Below are positions 17,116-25,843 of a stretch of 64,000 nt of DNA, one piece after another. Position 1 is the stretch's first letter, and each line of letters opens with the position of its first letter. The translations under genes and the position numbers were made by a program. This DNA comes from Candidatus Electryonea clarkiae (lineage in GTDB: Bacteria > Electryoneota > Electryoneia > Electryoneales > Electryoneaceae). A model generated the notes under the pieces. That model had not been told where the DNA came from. It did no database searches and saw only the letters and a program-made list of their open reading frames with translations. Location: positions 20,191-84,190 of the forward strand of contig JAVCCM010000156.1 of NCBI GenBank assembly GCA_030765455.1, in the 5' to 3' direction.

Positions 17116-18168
17116 ATGAGTACAATTAAAAAAATACATCCTCGCCGCATCCTGGTAATTCAGACAGCTTTCCTCGGCGACCTCGTACTTACATTGCCTT
17201 TGTTCCATGCAATCAAACGGTTGTGGCCCCAGGCAAGAGTAGCGGCATTAGTCGAAGATGGTGCATCAGGGCTGTTACGAGGCCAAGGAATTGTCGATAA
17301 AGTCATCACTTACTCCAAACGTGACAATAATTCGATATCCAAAGATATGAAACGTATTGTCAAAGACATCCGATCTCTTAAATGTGACCTTGCATTGATT
17401 CCGCATCGATCCTTCCGAAGTGGACTGATTGCATATTCGGCAGGTATTCCTTTGCGTGTTGGATTCTCAAAAACTCCCGGCATGATTTTCTATACACATC
17501 GTATCTATAGAAACCCGAAACAGCATGAATTTGCCAGGAACCTGGAACTTCTGAAATTTGCATCGGCTGATATTGCATGCAAACCTGTTTCGCTGGTCAT
17601 CCCAAATTCTGTCAAAAGAAAAACCGAATCATACATTTCTACACAAATTCCGGCTTTTAAAAAGTTTGTTGTTATAGCTCCGGGCAGTGTATGGGCTACC
17701 AAAAGATGGCCTCGGCAGTATTGGATAGATTTATTGAAAATGTTCTCTGAAGATGGTATCCGAACATTGATTATAGGTGGTTCAGGAGATTACACGCTGG
17801 CTCAAGATATCTCTAAAGAAGCCGGGGATATGGTTTTTTCTTTTGCAGGAAAACTGTCCATTCTTGAATCATCGGAAGTAATCAATCGTGCCGGAATGCT
17901 GATTAGTGGTGATACTGCACCTGTTCATCTTGCAAATACAGTTCAAACCCCGGTATTATCAATATTCGGTCCAACCGTTCCAGGGTATGGTTTTGCGCCA
18001 TTCAACAAAGACGACATGGTGATCGGAATGGATATGGAATGCAGGCCATGCGCAATTCATGGCAGCCGGGATTGTCCGCTTGGCCATCATAAATGCATGA
18101 AAGATCTGCAAGCGAAAGAGGTCTATGAAGCAGCATTGAAAATCCTTAACTCTCCTATAGAAAGCTGA
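17116..18168 (+). CDS. Glycosyltransferase family 9 (ADP-heptose:LPS heptosyltransferase-like)
   Basis: A 350-residue GT-B enzyme. The N-terminal half starts RILVIQTAFLGDLVLTLPL and carries HRSFRSGLIAYSAGIPLRVGF; the C-terminal half has APGSVWATKRWPRQYW, IIGGSGDYTLA and ISGDTAPVHLANTVQTPVLSIFGPT, the donor-binding region of heptosyltransferases of the WaaC/WaaF group. It would add heptose to the LPS inner core at the cytoplasmic face of the inner membrane. It follows the Sua5 fusion after 61 bases and precedes the unrecognised gene at 18183 by 14. A Cys-rich tail (CRPCAIHGSRDC) resembles that of other FCB and WaaF members. Confidence 0.9.
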   Translation: MSTIKKIHPRRILVIQTAFLGDLVLTLPLFHAIKRLWPQARVAALVEDGASGLLRGQGIVDKVITYSKRDNNSISKDMKRIVKDIRSLKCDLALIPHRSFRSGLIAYSAGIPLRVGFSKTPGMIFYTHRIYRNPKQHEFARNLELLKFASADIACKPVSLVIPNSVKRKTESYISTQIPAFKKFVVIAPGSVWATKRWPRQYWIDLLKMFSEDGIRTLIIGGSGDYTLAQDISKEAGDMVFSFAGKLSILESSEVINRAGMLISGDTAPVHLANTVQTPVLSIFGPTVPGYGFAPFNKDDMVIGMDMECRPCAIHGSRDCPLGHHKCMKDLQAKEVYEAALKILNSPIES

Positions 18169-18182
18169 TACTTGGCGCTAAT

Positions 18183-19901
18183 ATGAATGTTGATATTCAA
18201 GAGCGATTGATTTCGGAAATATTAAGAACTGCACTCGTATGGTCTGATAACAGCGGAAAGAGCGGGATTCTTGATCCGGAATATGGACGAACGAAAAATG
18301 CAAATCCCCGCTACCAGGAAGTCTGTCTAACTCTTGCTCTTGCTGTAAAGTTGCGAATCGGTCTTCCGGATGACGTCATGGACGTCGAGCTTGAAACCGC
18401 CGCAGTCAAATCTATCAATGGATGGCTTGCCCTTCAGCACCGGAGTGGCGGAATACGGATCAAACACAGAGGCAGTCCCGATCCCCAGGCTACGGCTTTT
18501 GGTGCTTATGCCATAGTTAGATCCCTGATATTACTCGGAGATCTTGTTCCTTCAGCTACACGAAACAACGCAGAAAAAGCACTTAAACGTACCGCCAGAT
18601 TTCTCACTCACCATAATTTCAGGGGCGGACTGGAAGCCCTGCCAATTCGTTTTGCCGCCCTTAAAAGCATTGCTGTGTGGTTTGAAGACAACAATATGCG
18701 GATAGCTGCCGAGAAGATACATCAGGAGGGAATACATATCCTGGAGCAGGCGCTTGAAGGCAACGGCAATTCAGAGGTTGACGCGAGTGCATTGTCGATA
18801 TCTCTTGCATACCTGACCCTGATGGTGAATGAGCCGTCTCAACGTGAATTGGCTTTATGGGAAAAAATTTGTAAACGCTGTCTTCTTTCAACAGCTGAAA
18901 ATGGAATATTCGGTGGCGGTGCTGAAACTTCGATAGCAAGCCTTCCGATAACCACAGGATTTGAATTATTAGCAGGAAGGATTCCAGAAGCTGCTGAGAT
19001 TGTAAGAAGGCTGGAGAAGGGCTGGAAGATGGGATTTTATTCAGGTATGCTGGATGCTGAAGTTCCATGGTTAATACCGGTTTCTTATCTTATCGGATTT
19101 GGTCTGGCTGAACGAAGGAGCAGAAAAGGATTAAAATTTGACGCAATGCAACCCAATGCGGGAACGGGATTGTATGGAGAAGGTTTGATAGATATTGGGG
19201 AATGGAAGTTACGTCTCGGTCGTGGCGGCACAATCGGCTGGATACATCATAAACCAAGTGACTCAATTCGTATCTTTGGCTCACCCGCTGGACTGGCTCT
19301 TCGTGAAGGCCCCTGGCTTACTCGCGACAATCTTCTATATCATGCTTCGCTTGCAGGTGCATTTCCTGGAAAGACTGAGGATCCGTGGTGTATTGAGGGG
19401 AATATCTATCCCGTAAAAGTTCCGGGTACAGAACGCCCTCCAGGACGAGTTGGTTTTCCCAAGCCGCGGGGAAAAGAGAAGAGTCGGGAGATAAGGCTGG
19501 TTCCATATTCAGAAACACCAGAAGTGCAGCGTGCCCCGGGAATTTCATATAAACGTGAAATTATGACCAAGAGCGGCGCTCTTACCATAGAAACCCAAGT
19601 AGAAGGCAATGTAGTATTTAGAATTCCTGTAGTTTGGCTAGGCGGTAAATTTGGAAAAATGAAATTAGGTAAGCTTGATTTTCCGCCAGAGCTGAGTTTT
19701 CAGAAAAGGGGTGTACGAGAGATAACGTTAGAGGGAGGTCCCTGGCCGGGATGGACTATCAGGTTTGACAAGCCGGTTGATTTGGTATATGACGCAATTT
19801 TAGGACCTGTTACGGCACATCCCATGCGGTTTCTAAGTGTCGCAGCCGGTACAATTGACGTTATAGCACAAAACAGGCTTCACATGGCTATTCGAGTATG
19901 A
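18183..19901 (+). CDS. Uncharacterised protein, alpha-toroid-like N-terminus with beta-rich C-terminus
   Basis: A 572-residue protein I do not recognise. There is no signal peptide or membrane segment. Residues 1-330 are helical with periodic LALAVKLR, GWLALQHRSGGIRI and AFGAYAIVRSLILLG segments, reminiscent of (alpha/alpha)6 toroids (prenyltransferase, glycoside hydrolase or polysaccharide lyase folds). Residues ~335-572 look beta-rich with many Gly/Trp/Pro turns. This two-part layout recalls heparinase II/III-type lyases, but no catalytic motif could be placed. It is the last gene of the lptE-heptosyltransferase run, so a cytoplasmic role in glycan or envelope metabolism is a reasonable guess only. 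Confidence 0.7.
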   Translation: MNVDIQERLISEILRTALVWSDNSGKSGILDPEYGRTKNANPRYQEVCLTLALAVKLRIGLPDDVMDVELETAAVKSINGWLALQHRSGGIRIKHRGSPDPQATAFGAYAIVRSLILLGDLVPSATRNNAEKALKRTARFLTHHNFRGGLEALPIRFAALKSIAVWFEDNNMRIAAEKIHQEGIHILEQALEGNGNSEVDASALSISLAYLTLMVNEPSQRELALWEKICKRCLLSTAENGIFGGGAETSIASLPITTGFELLAGRIPEAAEIVRRLEKGWKMGFYSGMLDAEVPWLIPVSYLIGFGLAERRSRKGLKFDAMQPNAGTGLYGEGLIDIGEWKLRLGRGGTIGWIHHKPSDSIRIFGSPAGLALREGPWLTRDNLLYHASLAGAFPGKTEDPWCIEGNIYPVKVPGTERPPGRVGFPKPRGKEKSREIRLVPYSETPEVQRAPGISYKREIMTKSGALTIETQVEGNVVFRIPVVWLGGKFGKMKLGKLDFPPELSFQKRGVREITLEGGPWPGWTIRFDKPVDLVYDAILGPVTAHPMRFLSVAAGTIDVIAQNRLHMAIRV

Positions 19902-19932
19902 CAAGGTTACACCCCTCCATAAGGTAAAGAAG

Positions 19933-20406
19933 CTATCGATCTTTTAATTCTATTGAAACTTCAACCAGGAAAGAAAAATTACCCATAGTAAAGGGAATCA
20001 CTACTGCTGGCACATTCAAGTTATGACTGACCTTATGATTTTTTCCTACTATTACCGACGGTATAGACACATGAAATGTTAATCCCTCTTCAGCCAATGT
20101 TGTTTTCGCACCCCCGGCAATTATATTGGCTAATTCTCCAATCATATTCTGAACGTTACTGTTCAAGTTATGAGCTGTTTCGCCTGTCATCATTTTATAT
20201 ACTTCCAAGGCAGTTTCCTGTGGGAAACTTAATGCTATCGAGCCTGTTACCTTGCTTTCTGCGAATCCAATTATCCCGGTTATATCCCCCTGGGTAAGTA
20301 TATTATCTTTGACATAAGGTGTTTGCCGTTCGGGTGTCATACCAACCATCATTTCCATAGTATTCATAACGGAACTGATGAAAGGATTGACGTATTTCAC
20401 ATTCAT
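19933..20406 (-). CDS. cheX: CheX family CheY-phosphatase
   Basis: A 157-residue CheX-type protein that dephosphorylates CheY-P. The active-site signature ExxN is in MIGELANIIAGGAK (Glu91, Asn94), and the companion segment GDITGIIGFAESKVTGSIALSF is typical. A ribosome site GGAG lies 9 bases before the ATG at 20406. It lies 29 bases downstream of a CheY gene and is transcribed with it. No CheA, receptor or other chemotaxis genes are in the window, so the pair may act on another CheY-linked output such as motility or twitching. Confidence 0.9.
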   Translation of the reverse strand: MNVKYVNPFISSVMNTMEMMVGMTPERQTPYVKDNILTQGDITGIIGFAESKVTGSIALSFPQETALEVYKMMTGETAHNLNSNVQNMIGELANIIAGGAKTTLAEEGLTFHVSIPSVIVGKNHKVSHNLNVPAVVIPFTMGNFSFLVEVSIELKDR

Positions 20407-20435
20407 GCCTTAAATCTCCATTTGCGTTAAAAATA

Positions 20436-20795
20436 TTATTCATCCAGGTTTGATTGTACTTTGTCTATCAGTATCGTTCTTGTGAAAGGTTTGATAACAA
20501 TATCATTTACGCCTTCCTTTAGAGCGGAAAGGACTTCTTCCTGAGCTCCTTCATTTGTGATCATGATGATCGAAATCTCTCGAAATACAGGGCTTTGTCG
20601 AATTTCTTTCACAAGGCTCAATCCATCCATTACCGGCATATTCGAATCTGTCAGGACAAGCTTCACTCCGCTCATTTTTTCAAGCGCCTCAACTCCGTTT
20701 CCTGCTTCAACGATATCAGAATAACCTGAAGAATTAAGATGGTTTACAATAATGCGACGCATGGTAATCGAATCGTCAACTACAAGAATTTTCAT
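20436..20795 (-). CDS. cheY: CheY-like single-domain response regulator
   Basis: A 119-residue receiver domain: acidic pair Asp7-Asp8 (KILVVDDSITMRR), phosphoacceptor Asp50 (VLTDSNMP), Thr80 (MITNEG) and Lys102 (IVIKPF). No output domain. The ATG at 20795 is chosen over a TTG one codon upstream because GGAGG lies nine bases before it. Directly upstream of CheX, the likely cognate phosphatase. SIT and MRR near the N-terminus resemble chemotaxis CheY. Confidence 0.9.
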   Translation of the reverse strand: MKILVVDDSITMRRIIVNHLNSSGYSDIVEAGNGVEALEKMSGVKLVLTDSNMPVMDGLSLVKEIRQSPVFREISIIMITNEGAQEEVLSALKEGVNDIVIKPFTRTILIDKVQSNLDE

Positions 20796-20798
20796 CAA

Positions 20799-21158
20799 CA
20801 GATACCTCCACGATCATCTGGAACCTTCGAGTGATTCAATGATTTGTCCTCAGATGATGAAACTTTCGTTTTATCATTGGCTGATCCAAGGTGTTATGAC
20901 GCCTTTCCTCAATACAACTCAAGCCTTCAGTTTCTTTGAATCAGGTTATCCCGGTTTATAGCAATTTTCTGATGGGATAATCAAGCTTTTTGCCTGCCTC
21001 CAAAGGTATCGGCAAGCTCAAACAATGTATCAAATAATAAGGCATCAACGAAAGCTTCATTCTCAGATTGAGCCCGTTATCCTCGGGTAAAAGCTCAGAA
21101 ACATTGGATTGCCCTATCAAGCACGAGAATGACAAAACGCACCTTTTAAGTTGATACT
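20799..21158. other. Intergenic region with degenerate repeat
   Basis: Upstream region of cheY and downstream region of the outer-membrane barrel gene. It contains the degenerate palindromic repeat copy at 21057-21133; otherwise nothing recognisable. Confidence 0.45.
21057..21133. repeat. Dispersed palindromic repeat, degenerate copy B
   Basis: The right arm at 21107-21133 (ending TCAAGCACGAGAATGAC) matches the right arm of the copy at 5387-5413 at about 22 of 27 bases. A degraded left arm begins TTCATTCTCAGATTGAGCCCG at 21056. The palindrome is eroded, so this is an old insertion. Confidence 0.55.
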
Positions 21159-22328
21159 CTATAAAGTTTCGCCGGCTCCCACATAGATTCGATATCCGCT
21201 GTCAGCCGAATAGCCTATATCAAAATGCCCAACAATCCTGGGCGGCACAATGACACGTAAACCGCAACCGAATCCATTCCTGGTTTTTCGCCAACCGAAA
21301 TCAGGATCACCAACCGCTCCTGCATCATAGAAGGCAACAGTTTCATAACTGATCGGTTGTATTGGCAGCCTGTCCCAGAGTTTATTCATGATCTGTGAAG
21401 GCAGAAGCCAGTTTGTAATTGTTTTCAGATTGAGCTGTGCCCTCCCGGCTACCAGTCGTCGGCCATAATCCCTGTGTTCAAGATGTCCGCGGACTGTCGA
21501 TTCTCCACCCATGTGATTACGTACCGAGGCAGGCGTTTCCAACTGAAATTTTGTCATCCCGCGAATATAGAATCTTAATAGATTGGATACCGGTTTTGCC
21601 AGGGCTGCCGAGAAGTCTGCTGACAGATCAAAACGAGGGTTAATAAACAGATCGCTGTTGGAACGTCCGGCGAGAATTGATGTGCTGATTATCGTACCAT
21701 CATAGGGACGCATCGTGTCGGTTGTCCGGTATCTGAATTGGGGACCGAGAAGAATCACAGAGCCCTTAATAAAACGGTCTGGCGCAATAACCAATGGATT
21801 TCCTTCAGCACTTTCAATATCTGAAGCCTGTGACATATCAAATTTCAGAGACGGTCCTATCTGCACATTTTGCGATACTGATTTAAGGAATGATATATTG
21901 GTCTTGACTCTATCAACTGTTGCCTTGGCAATCACCTGCCCATCCCCGACAGGAGAATACAAATCCCTCGCAATCCTGCGAAAAGCTGTTGATCCGCTTA
22001 TAAAACCTGAGCGTAAAGGAACCTCACCTTCGATTTTTACGATAATACGTCCCGTAGTGCCATAATAAGAATAAGGATAGAGAATAAGACCGTCAGGCCT
22101 GGTTATCCCGGAAAGTCCCCCAATTATAAAACCTTCATCTGTGCTATAACCCAGGATTGGAGCGACAACATATTGAAGTTTATCGTTATTATTAATTGGT
22201 TCTTCAGATTGAGCTGATTTGGTGTGAGTATTTATGACTTCCTGGGATAATACAGCGCCGGGGATAGAGAGAACTGAAATAATACTGATCAATATCCAGA
22301 ACATAATATTGCCGAATTTATTAAACAT
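21159..22328 (-). CDS. Outer-membrane beta-barrel of the D15/BamA surface-antigen type, no POTRA
   Basis: A 389-residue exported protein with a signal peptide (cleavage near AVLSQE). After a short linker it goes straight into a barrel of alternating strands, including HMGGESTVRGHLEHRDYGRRL (270-290), which carries the VRGY-like motif of the Omp85 lid loop, and a Tyr/Gly-rich end. POTRA domains are absent and the length (~360 mature residues) is right for a 16-strand barrel alone. Such orphan barrels resemble the C-terminal part of patatin-like or TamA relatives. It does not end in the usual aromatic residue. The ATG at 22328 has GAGG eight bases upstream. Function unknown; perhaps a porin or translocator. 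Confidence 0.78.
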   Translation of the reverse strand: MFNKFGNIMFWILISIISVLSIPGAVLSQEVINTHTKSAQSEEPINNNDKLQYVVAPILGYSTDEGFIIGGLSGITRPDGLILYPYSYYGTTGRIIVKIEGEVPLRSGFISGSTAFRRIARDLYSPVGDGQVIAKATVDRVKTNISFLKSVSQNVQIGPSLKFDMSQASDIESAEGNPLVIAPDRFIKGSVILLGPQFRYRTTDTMRPYDGTIISTSILAGRSNSDLFINPRFDLSADFSAALAKPVSNLLRFYIRGMTKFQLETPASVRNHMGGESTVRGHLEHRDYGRRLVAGRAQLNLKTITNWLLPSQIMNKLWDRLPIQPISYETVAFYDAGAVGDPDFGWRKTRNGFGCGLRVIVPPRIVGHFDIGYSADSGYRIYVGAGETL

Positions 22329-22750
22329 TCTCTATTCCTCAGACATTTACCGAAAAATTCAAATCCATAGAAAATACGTCATATTTCTTAAATGTCATAG
22401 TACTGAAGTTGAAGGCAATATTGGCATTATCTTGAATACGTCGTGGAAAAAAACAGAGACATTTCAGGCTGGAGTGGAAAAGAAAAAGATTCGAGTGGAT
22501 TAGGGCATTGAATCCTTAGAGTCCGTTTGTCCTATATATAGTATTTGAGTCTTATGAATAAAAATGTTTTAAATTATTAGAACAATTCTAATTTTAATCT
22601 CAGATTATATATTGACCAATGACAGGTTTCATATCTATACAATCGGGATATCATCAGACACTCTCAGGTTCTAACAGGTTCTTAACAACTCATCGCATTC
22701 TCTACCTTACTTTAAAGGAAACATTCCATCACTCAATCTGGAGAAAGAAC
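22329..22750. other. Intergenic region between divergent genes
   Basis: Spacer between the leftward barrel gene and the rightward histidine kinase. AT-rich and without clear repeats or ORFs. A leftward-extended reading of the kinase frame (to 22619) lacks a ribosome site and is not supported. Confidence 0.5.
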
Positions 22751-24481
22751 ATGGCACTAACAGTTGTTGGACGAAAACGTCTGTTAATTAGTTTAATAAT
22801 TCTGTTGCTTGTCGGGTTAGCGATGTTTCATACGATTTTCATTTTCGGGATGTCCAGGGAAGCTAAGAGTAGAGGAAATGCCAACGAAGCTACTCTACAG
22901 GCGAATATAAGTTTGATTAATACGATGACAAATGAAGTGGAACGTATTTGGAGGAATCATGCGATTCACCTGCTCGAAGCCGATTCCACCTCTTCACCCG
23001 GTCTCCTATCCCAGGAAAATTTGAATGAATTGGCTAAACTCCCTCACGTCCTGGATGCCTTTTCATTGGATTTCAAAGCGGAGGAGAGTCGCTCTGTTCA
23101 CGGAATCCTGCCGCAAAATATACTTTTTGAGAATTTTGACAAACAGGATAAGAAACCATTAGCTGGTATAGTCAGGATGAATTATGCCCTCATAGGCGGC
23201 TTGACAAAGCTTGAAGATATCAAAGGACCTGAACAGAAACGGACCCTGATGATACGTTATCGTGGAACCTTCTCGCCCGCTCTTGGTACTGAAGTAATCG
23301 GGCTGGTTTTGGATCGTGATTGGACCATCCACCATATCCCCAGTTTGATGGATAGTGTTGTGCGCGATGATTTCAGCTTTCACTGGTTGGCGCCTATAAT
23401 ACCTCGAGAAAAATGGGTTGTGGATACTGTACCCAGATGGTACAAAAAATGGGAAGAAAAAGGCGATCCCTGGCTCGGTGTCGGTGGATACTGGAAACAG
23501 GTGATTGGTATCAAGCACGCTGATAGTACACTTTGGCGCGATGGCGATCCCAATGCGGAGCTATTCTTTTACCAGGGGCTCTTCGATAAATCTGGTCATC
23601 CATATATGAAATGGATACCTTTCGACCTTGAAGTCTCGGCATGCACCTCTTTCCCCCAGTTTTGGGATACACTTGACAAAGGTTACAGAAATCGGAGCAT
23701 TTATTTTCTGTCGATGGAGATTCTCGGGATAGCATTGCTGGGAGTACTGGTTTTATCACTTCGTCAGTTCCGTAAACAGGAAAAGCGCAACCGTATCGCC
23801 CTCTCACATCTTGCTCATTCCATCAAGACTCCAATCACCCGGATCCGACTTGATGTTGACTCTTTGTTAGCGGACTTTGTTGGATCAGAAGAGGAAGAGA
23901 GCGATATTTTGCAGGCTGTATCCCATGAATGCGAACGGATGGAGTTGGCGGTCCAGGGCGCGTCCTATGCACTCAATGAGGGGAAGTTAGATCTCAATAC
24001 TAACCAGTCTGACTTGAGGGAACTGGTAAAAGAGACTATCGAGGCTTGGCGTCCTCAGTTTGTTAACAGCAAAATAAAGTTGAATATTGAGATTCCACTC
24101 TCACCTCTGGAGATATCCATTGATCGGGAGAAGATTGCAGTGCTGCTCGACAATCTCCTGGACAATGCATTGCGGCACACGATGATCCAACTACCTAAGC
24201 TTAGCGAGGAAGCGGATGTAACTGTCAGAATGTCAACCTCGGCAGAAACAGTGCAGATAATTGTCGATGACCGTGGTGAAGGAATCAAATCCTCAGACCG
24301 TAAACTGGTCTTCGAAAGATTCCAACGTACTCCAGGATCGGCTGGAACTGGAACTACTGGTCTAGGACTTGGATTGGCACTGGTGAAGGAGATAGCAAAA
24401 GGACATGGTGGGTCAGTCAACATAAAAGATCGAGAAGGGGGCGGAAGTAGTTTCATAGTTTCCCTTCCAAGAACTGAATAG
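22751..24481 (+). CDS. Membrane sensor histidine kinase
   Basis: A 576-residue kinase starting at the ATG at 22751, which has GGAG eight bases upstream and leads directly into the first membrane helix (MALTVVGRKRLLISLIILLL, residues ~10-33). A large ~285-residue periplasmic sensor region follows, then a second membrane helix (~319-336). HisKA has phospho-His356 in HLAHSIKTPI, and the HATPase has the N box LLDNLLDNALRH and G boxes DDRGEGI and GLGLGLALVKEIAKGHGG. It would phosphorylate the OmpR-type regulator encoded four bases downstream. The ligand is unknown; the periplasmic region resembles no sensor family I recognise. Confidence 0.92.
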   Translation: MALTVVGRKRLLISLIILLLVGLAMFHTIFIFGMSREAKSRGNANEATLQANISLINTMTNEVERIWRNHAIHLLEADSTSSPGLLSQENLNELAKLPHVLDAFSLDFKAEESRSVHGILPQNILFENFDKQDKKPLAGIVRMNYALIGGLTKLEDIKGPEQKRTLMIRYRGTFSPALGTEVIGLVLDRDWTIHHIPSLMDSVVRDDFSFHWLAPIIPREKWVVDTVPRWYKKWEEKGDPWLGVGGYWKQVIGIKHADSTLWRDGDPNAELFFYQGLFDKSGHPYMKWIPFDLEVSACTSFPQFWDTLDKGYRNRSIYFLSMEILGIALLGVLVLSLRQFRKQEKRNRIALSHLAHSIKTPITRIRLDVDSLLADFVGSEEEESDILQAVSHECERMELAVQGASYALNEGKLDLNTNQSDLRELVKETIEAWRPQFVNSKIKLNIEIPLSPLEISIDREKIAVLLDNLLDNALRHTMIQLPKLSEEADVTVRMSTSAETVQIIVDDRGEGIKSSDRKLVFERFQRTPGSAGTGTTGLGLGLALVKEIAKGHGGSVNIKDREGGGSSFIVSLPRTE

Positions 24482-24485
24482 TTTT

Positions 24486-25166
24486 ATGTCACATATATTA
24501 ATCATCGAAGACGATCCCCGGCTGGGGTTGCGTCTGAAAAGAAACCTCGAGCTCTCGGGCTACAGGGTTACCCTCGCCCGGGATGGACTGGAAGGTTGGC
24601 AACGGGTACGTGAAGGGAGTGCGAACCTGGTACTCCTGGACCTGATGCTGCCACACCTGGATGGAACCACCTTGTTAAACCGGATGCGAAAGGAGCGGTT
24701 CATGCTGCCGGTGATAATCCTGACTGCCAAGGGACAAGAAGCAGAGCGGATCGACGGTTTCAGAGCTGGATGCGATGATTATGTGACCAAACCTTTCTCA
24801 CTTCTGGAATTGATTGAACGGGTACGAGCCGTACTGCGCCGCTCCGGGTATCGTGAAGAAACCCCACTGCTCCAGATCGGGGACTGGCGGATTGATCCTG
24901 AAGCACATGAGGTTCGCTTTCGAGAATTGCCCGTTCATCTTTCACCACTTGAATTTGATCTGCTCTACCTTCTGATGCAGCATGCAGATCACGCTCTTTC
25001 GCGGCACTTCCTGCTGAATGAAATATGGGGAATAAGCGCTGAGGTCACAGATCGCACGGTGGATACTCATATCGCATATCTCCGTCGCAAATTCCAGGAA
25101 CTGGGCGAAGATCCGGGGAGGATTGTCACCGTGTATAAAGTGGGATATAAGTGGAAGGTAATATGA
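24486..25166 (+). CDS. OmpR-family response regulator
   Basis: A 226-residue DNA-binding regulator: receiver with Asp9-Asp10, phosphoacceptor Asp52 (LVLLDLMLP), Thr80 (ILTAKG) and Lys102 (VTKPFS); winged helix ~130-225 with LSPLEFDLLYLL and DRTVDTHIAYLRRKFQ. It lies four bases after the kinase gene and is its cognate partner. Base composition here (24.5-25.1 kb) is noticeably more GC-rich than the neighbouring genes, which might hint at separate ancestry. Targets cannot be told; the small membrane gene just downstream is a candidate. Confidence 0.94.
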   Translation: MSHILIIEDDPRLGLRLKRNLELSGYRVTLARDGLEGWQRVREGSANLVLLDLMLPHLDGTTLLNRMRKERFMLPVIILTAKGQEAERIDGFRAGCDDYVTKPFSLLELIERVRAVLRRSGYREETPLLQIGDWRIDPEAHEVRFRELPVHLSPLEFDLLYLLMQHADHALSRHFLLNEIWGISAEVTDRTVDTHIAYLRRKFQELGEDPGRIVTVYKVGYKWKVI

Positions 25167-25249
25167 TATGATTTCAAACAAAGGTTGCTTTTATTCCTCA
25201 CAATACCTGATAATTGAAGCATAGGTTATTTGAACAAAGGTGAAGAACC

Positions 25250-25516
25250 ATGATGATCGTAATCTTACTCGTGGGTATCTACTTAATTGTATCTTCCGGA
25301 GTTCCCGGTGCAAGTTGGGGATTCCTTAGAGGACCCTACTCAGGCACAGGAAGTTGGCTTAAAACGCATCCAACTTTTGGACGGCTTTCAGGTGTAAGTT
25401 TTATTGCATCGGTCATTATATATGATATTTCATTAATGTTTTTTTTGCTCCTGATAAGCATCGGATTTGTTTTTCTAATCATTGGACTGGTCGTAGATAG
25501 TCACTCACAATTATAA
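25250..25516 (+). CDS. Small integral membrane protein, unknown function
   Basis: An 88-residue protein with two predicted membrane helices: residues 2-20 (MIVILLVGIYLIVSSGVPG) and ~50-80 (IASVIIYDISLMF through FLIIGLVVD), separated by a polar GSWLKTHPTFGRLSG loop. AAAGGTG lies about ten bases before the ATG. It follows the response-regulator gene by 83 bases on the same strand, so it may be regulated by it. I do not recognise the family. The consistent hydrophobic pattern and good ribosome site suggest a real gene. Confidence 0.6.
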   Translation: MMIVILLVGIYLIVSSGVPGASWGFLRGPYSGTGSWLKTHPTFGRLSGVSFIASVIIYDISLMFFLLLISIGFVFLIIGLVVDSHSQL

Positions 25517-25843
25517 TGCAATGCATCAAACTTTCACCATACAGCAGAATCTTCTTCATCCACACCTGTGTTCCTGGGAAAATAGATAAGGCAAGAAAAG
25601 TAGTGCTGATGCCATAAGGAGTTGCAAAACAAAGAGATAAAACACTATTAAAGAAATTCTGAGATTGATAGTCACAAGAGCGATCTGGTTGATTTGATTA
25701 TTTGGAAGGAAGAAATAGCCACCGGTGTAGTGCCGGTTGTTTTTTAGATAGATAGTGATGATGCCCTAATAACGTCACGTTAGATGGTACAACAATAATC
25801 TAACTATAATAAATAGATTTTGGAATTGATGGAAATACTCATA
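25517..25843. other. Intergenic region between convergent genes
   Basis: No gene seen. A possible terminator for the rightward genes is ACCGG-tgtagtg-CCGGT (25721-25737), followed by TGTTTTTTAG. Confidence 0.4.
25721..25746 (+). terminator. Weak rho-independent-like terminator
   Basis: A five-bp GC stem ACCGG/CCGGT around a seven-base loop, then a T6 run. It lies ~200 bases after the small membrane gene; the stem is short, so it is tentative. Confidence 0.35.

Noticed and set aside
22619..22750. 44-residue N-terminal extension of the histidine kinase
   Set aside because: There is no ribosome site before 22619; the ATG at 22751 has one and starts at the membrane helix.
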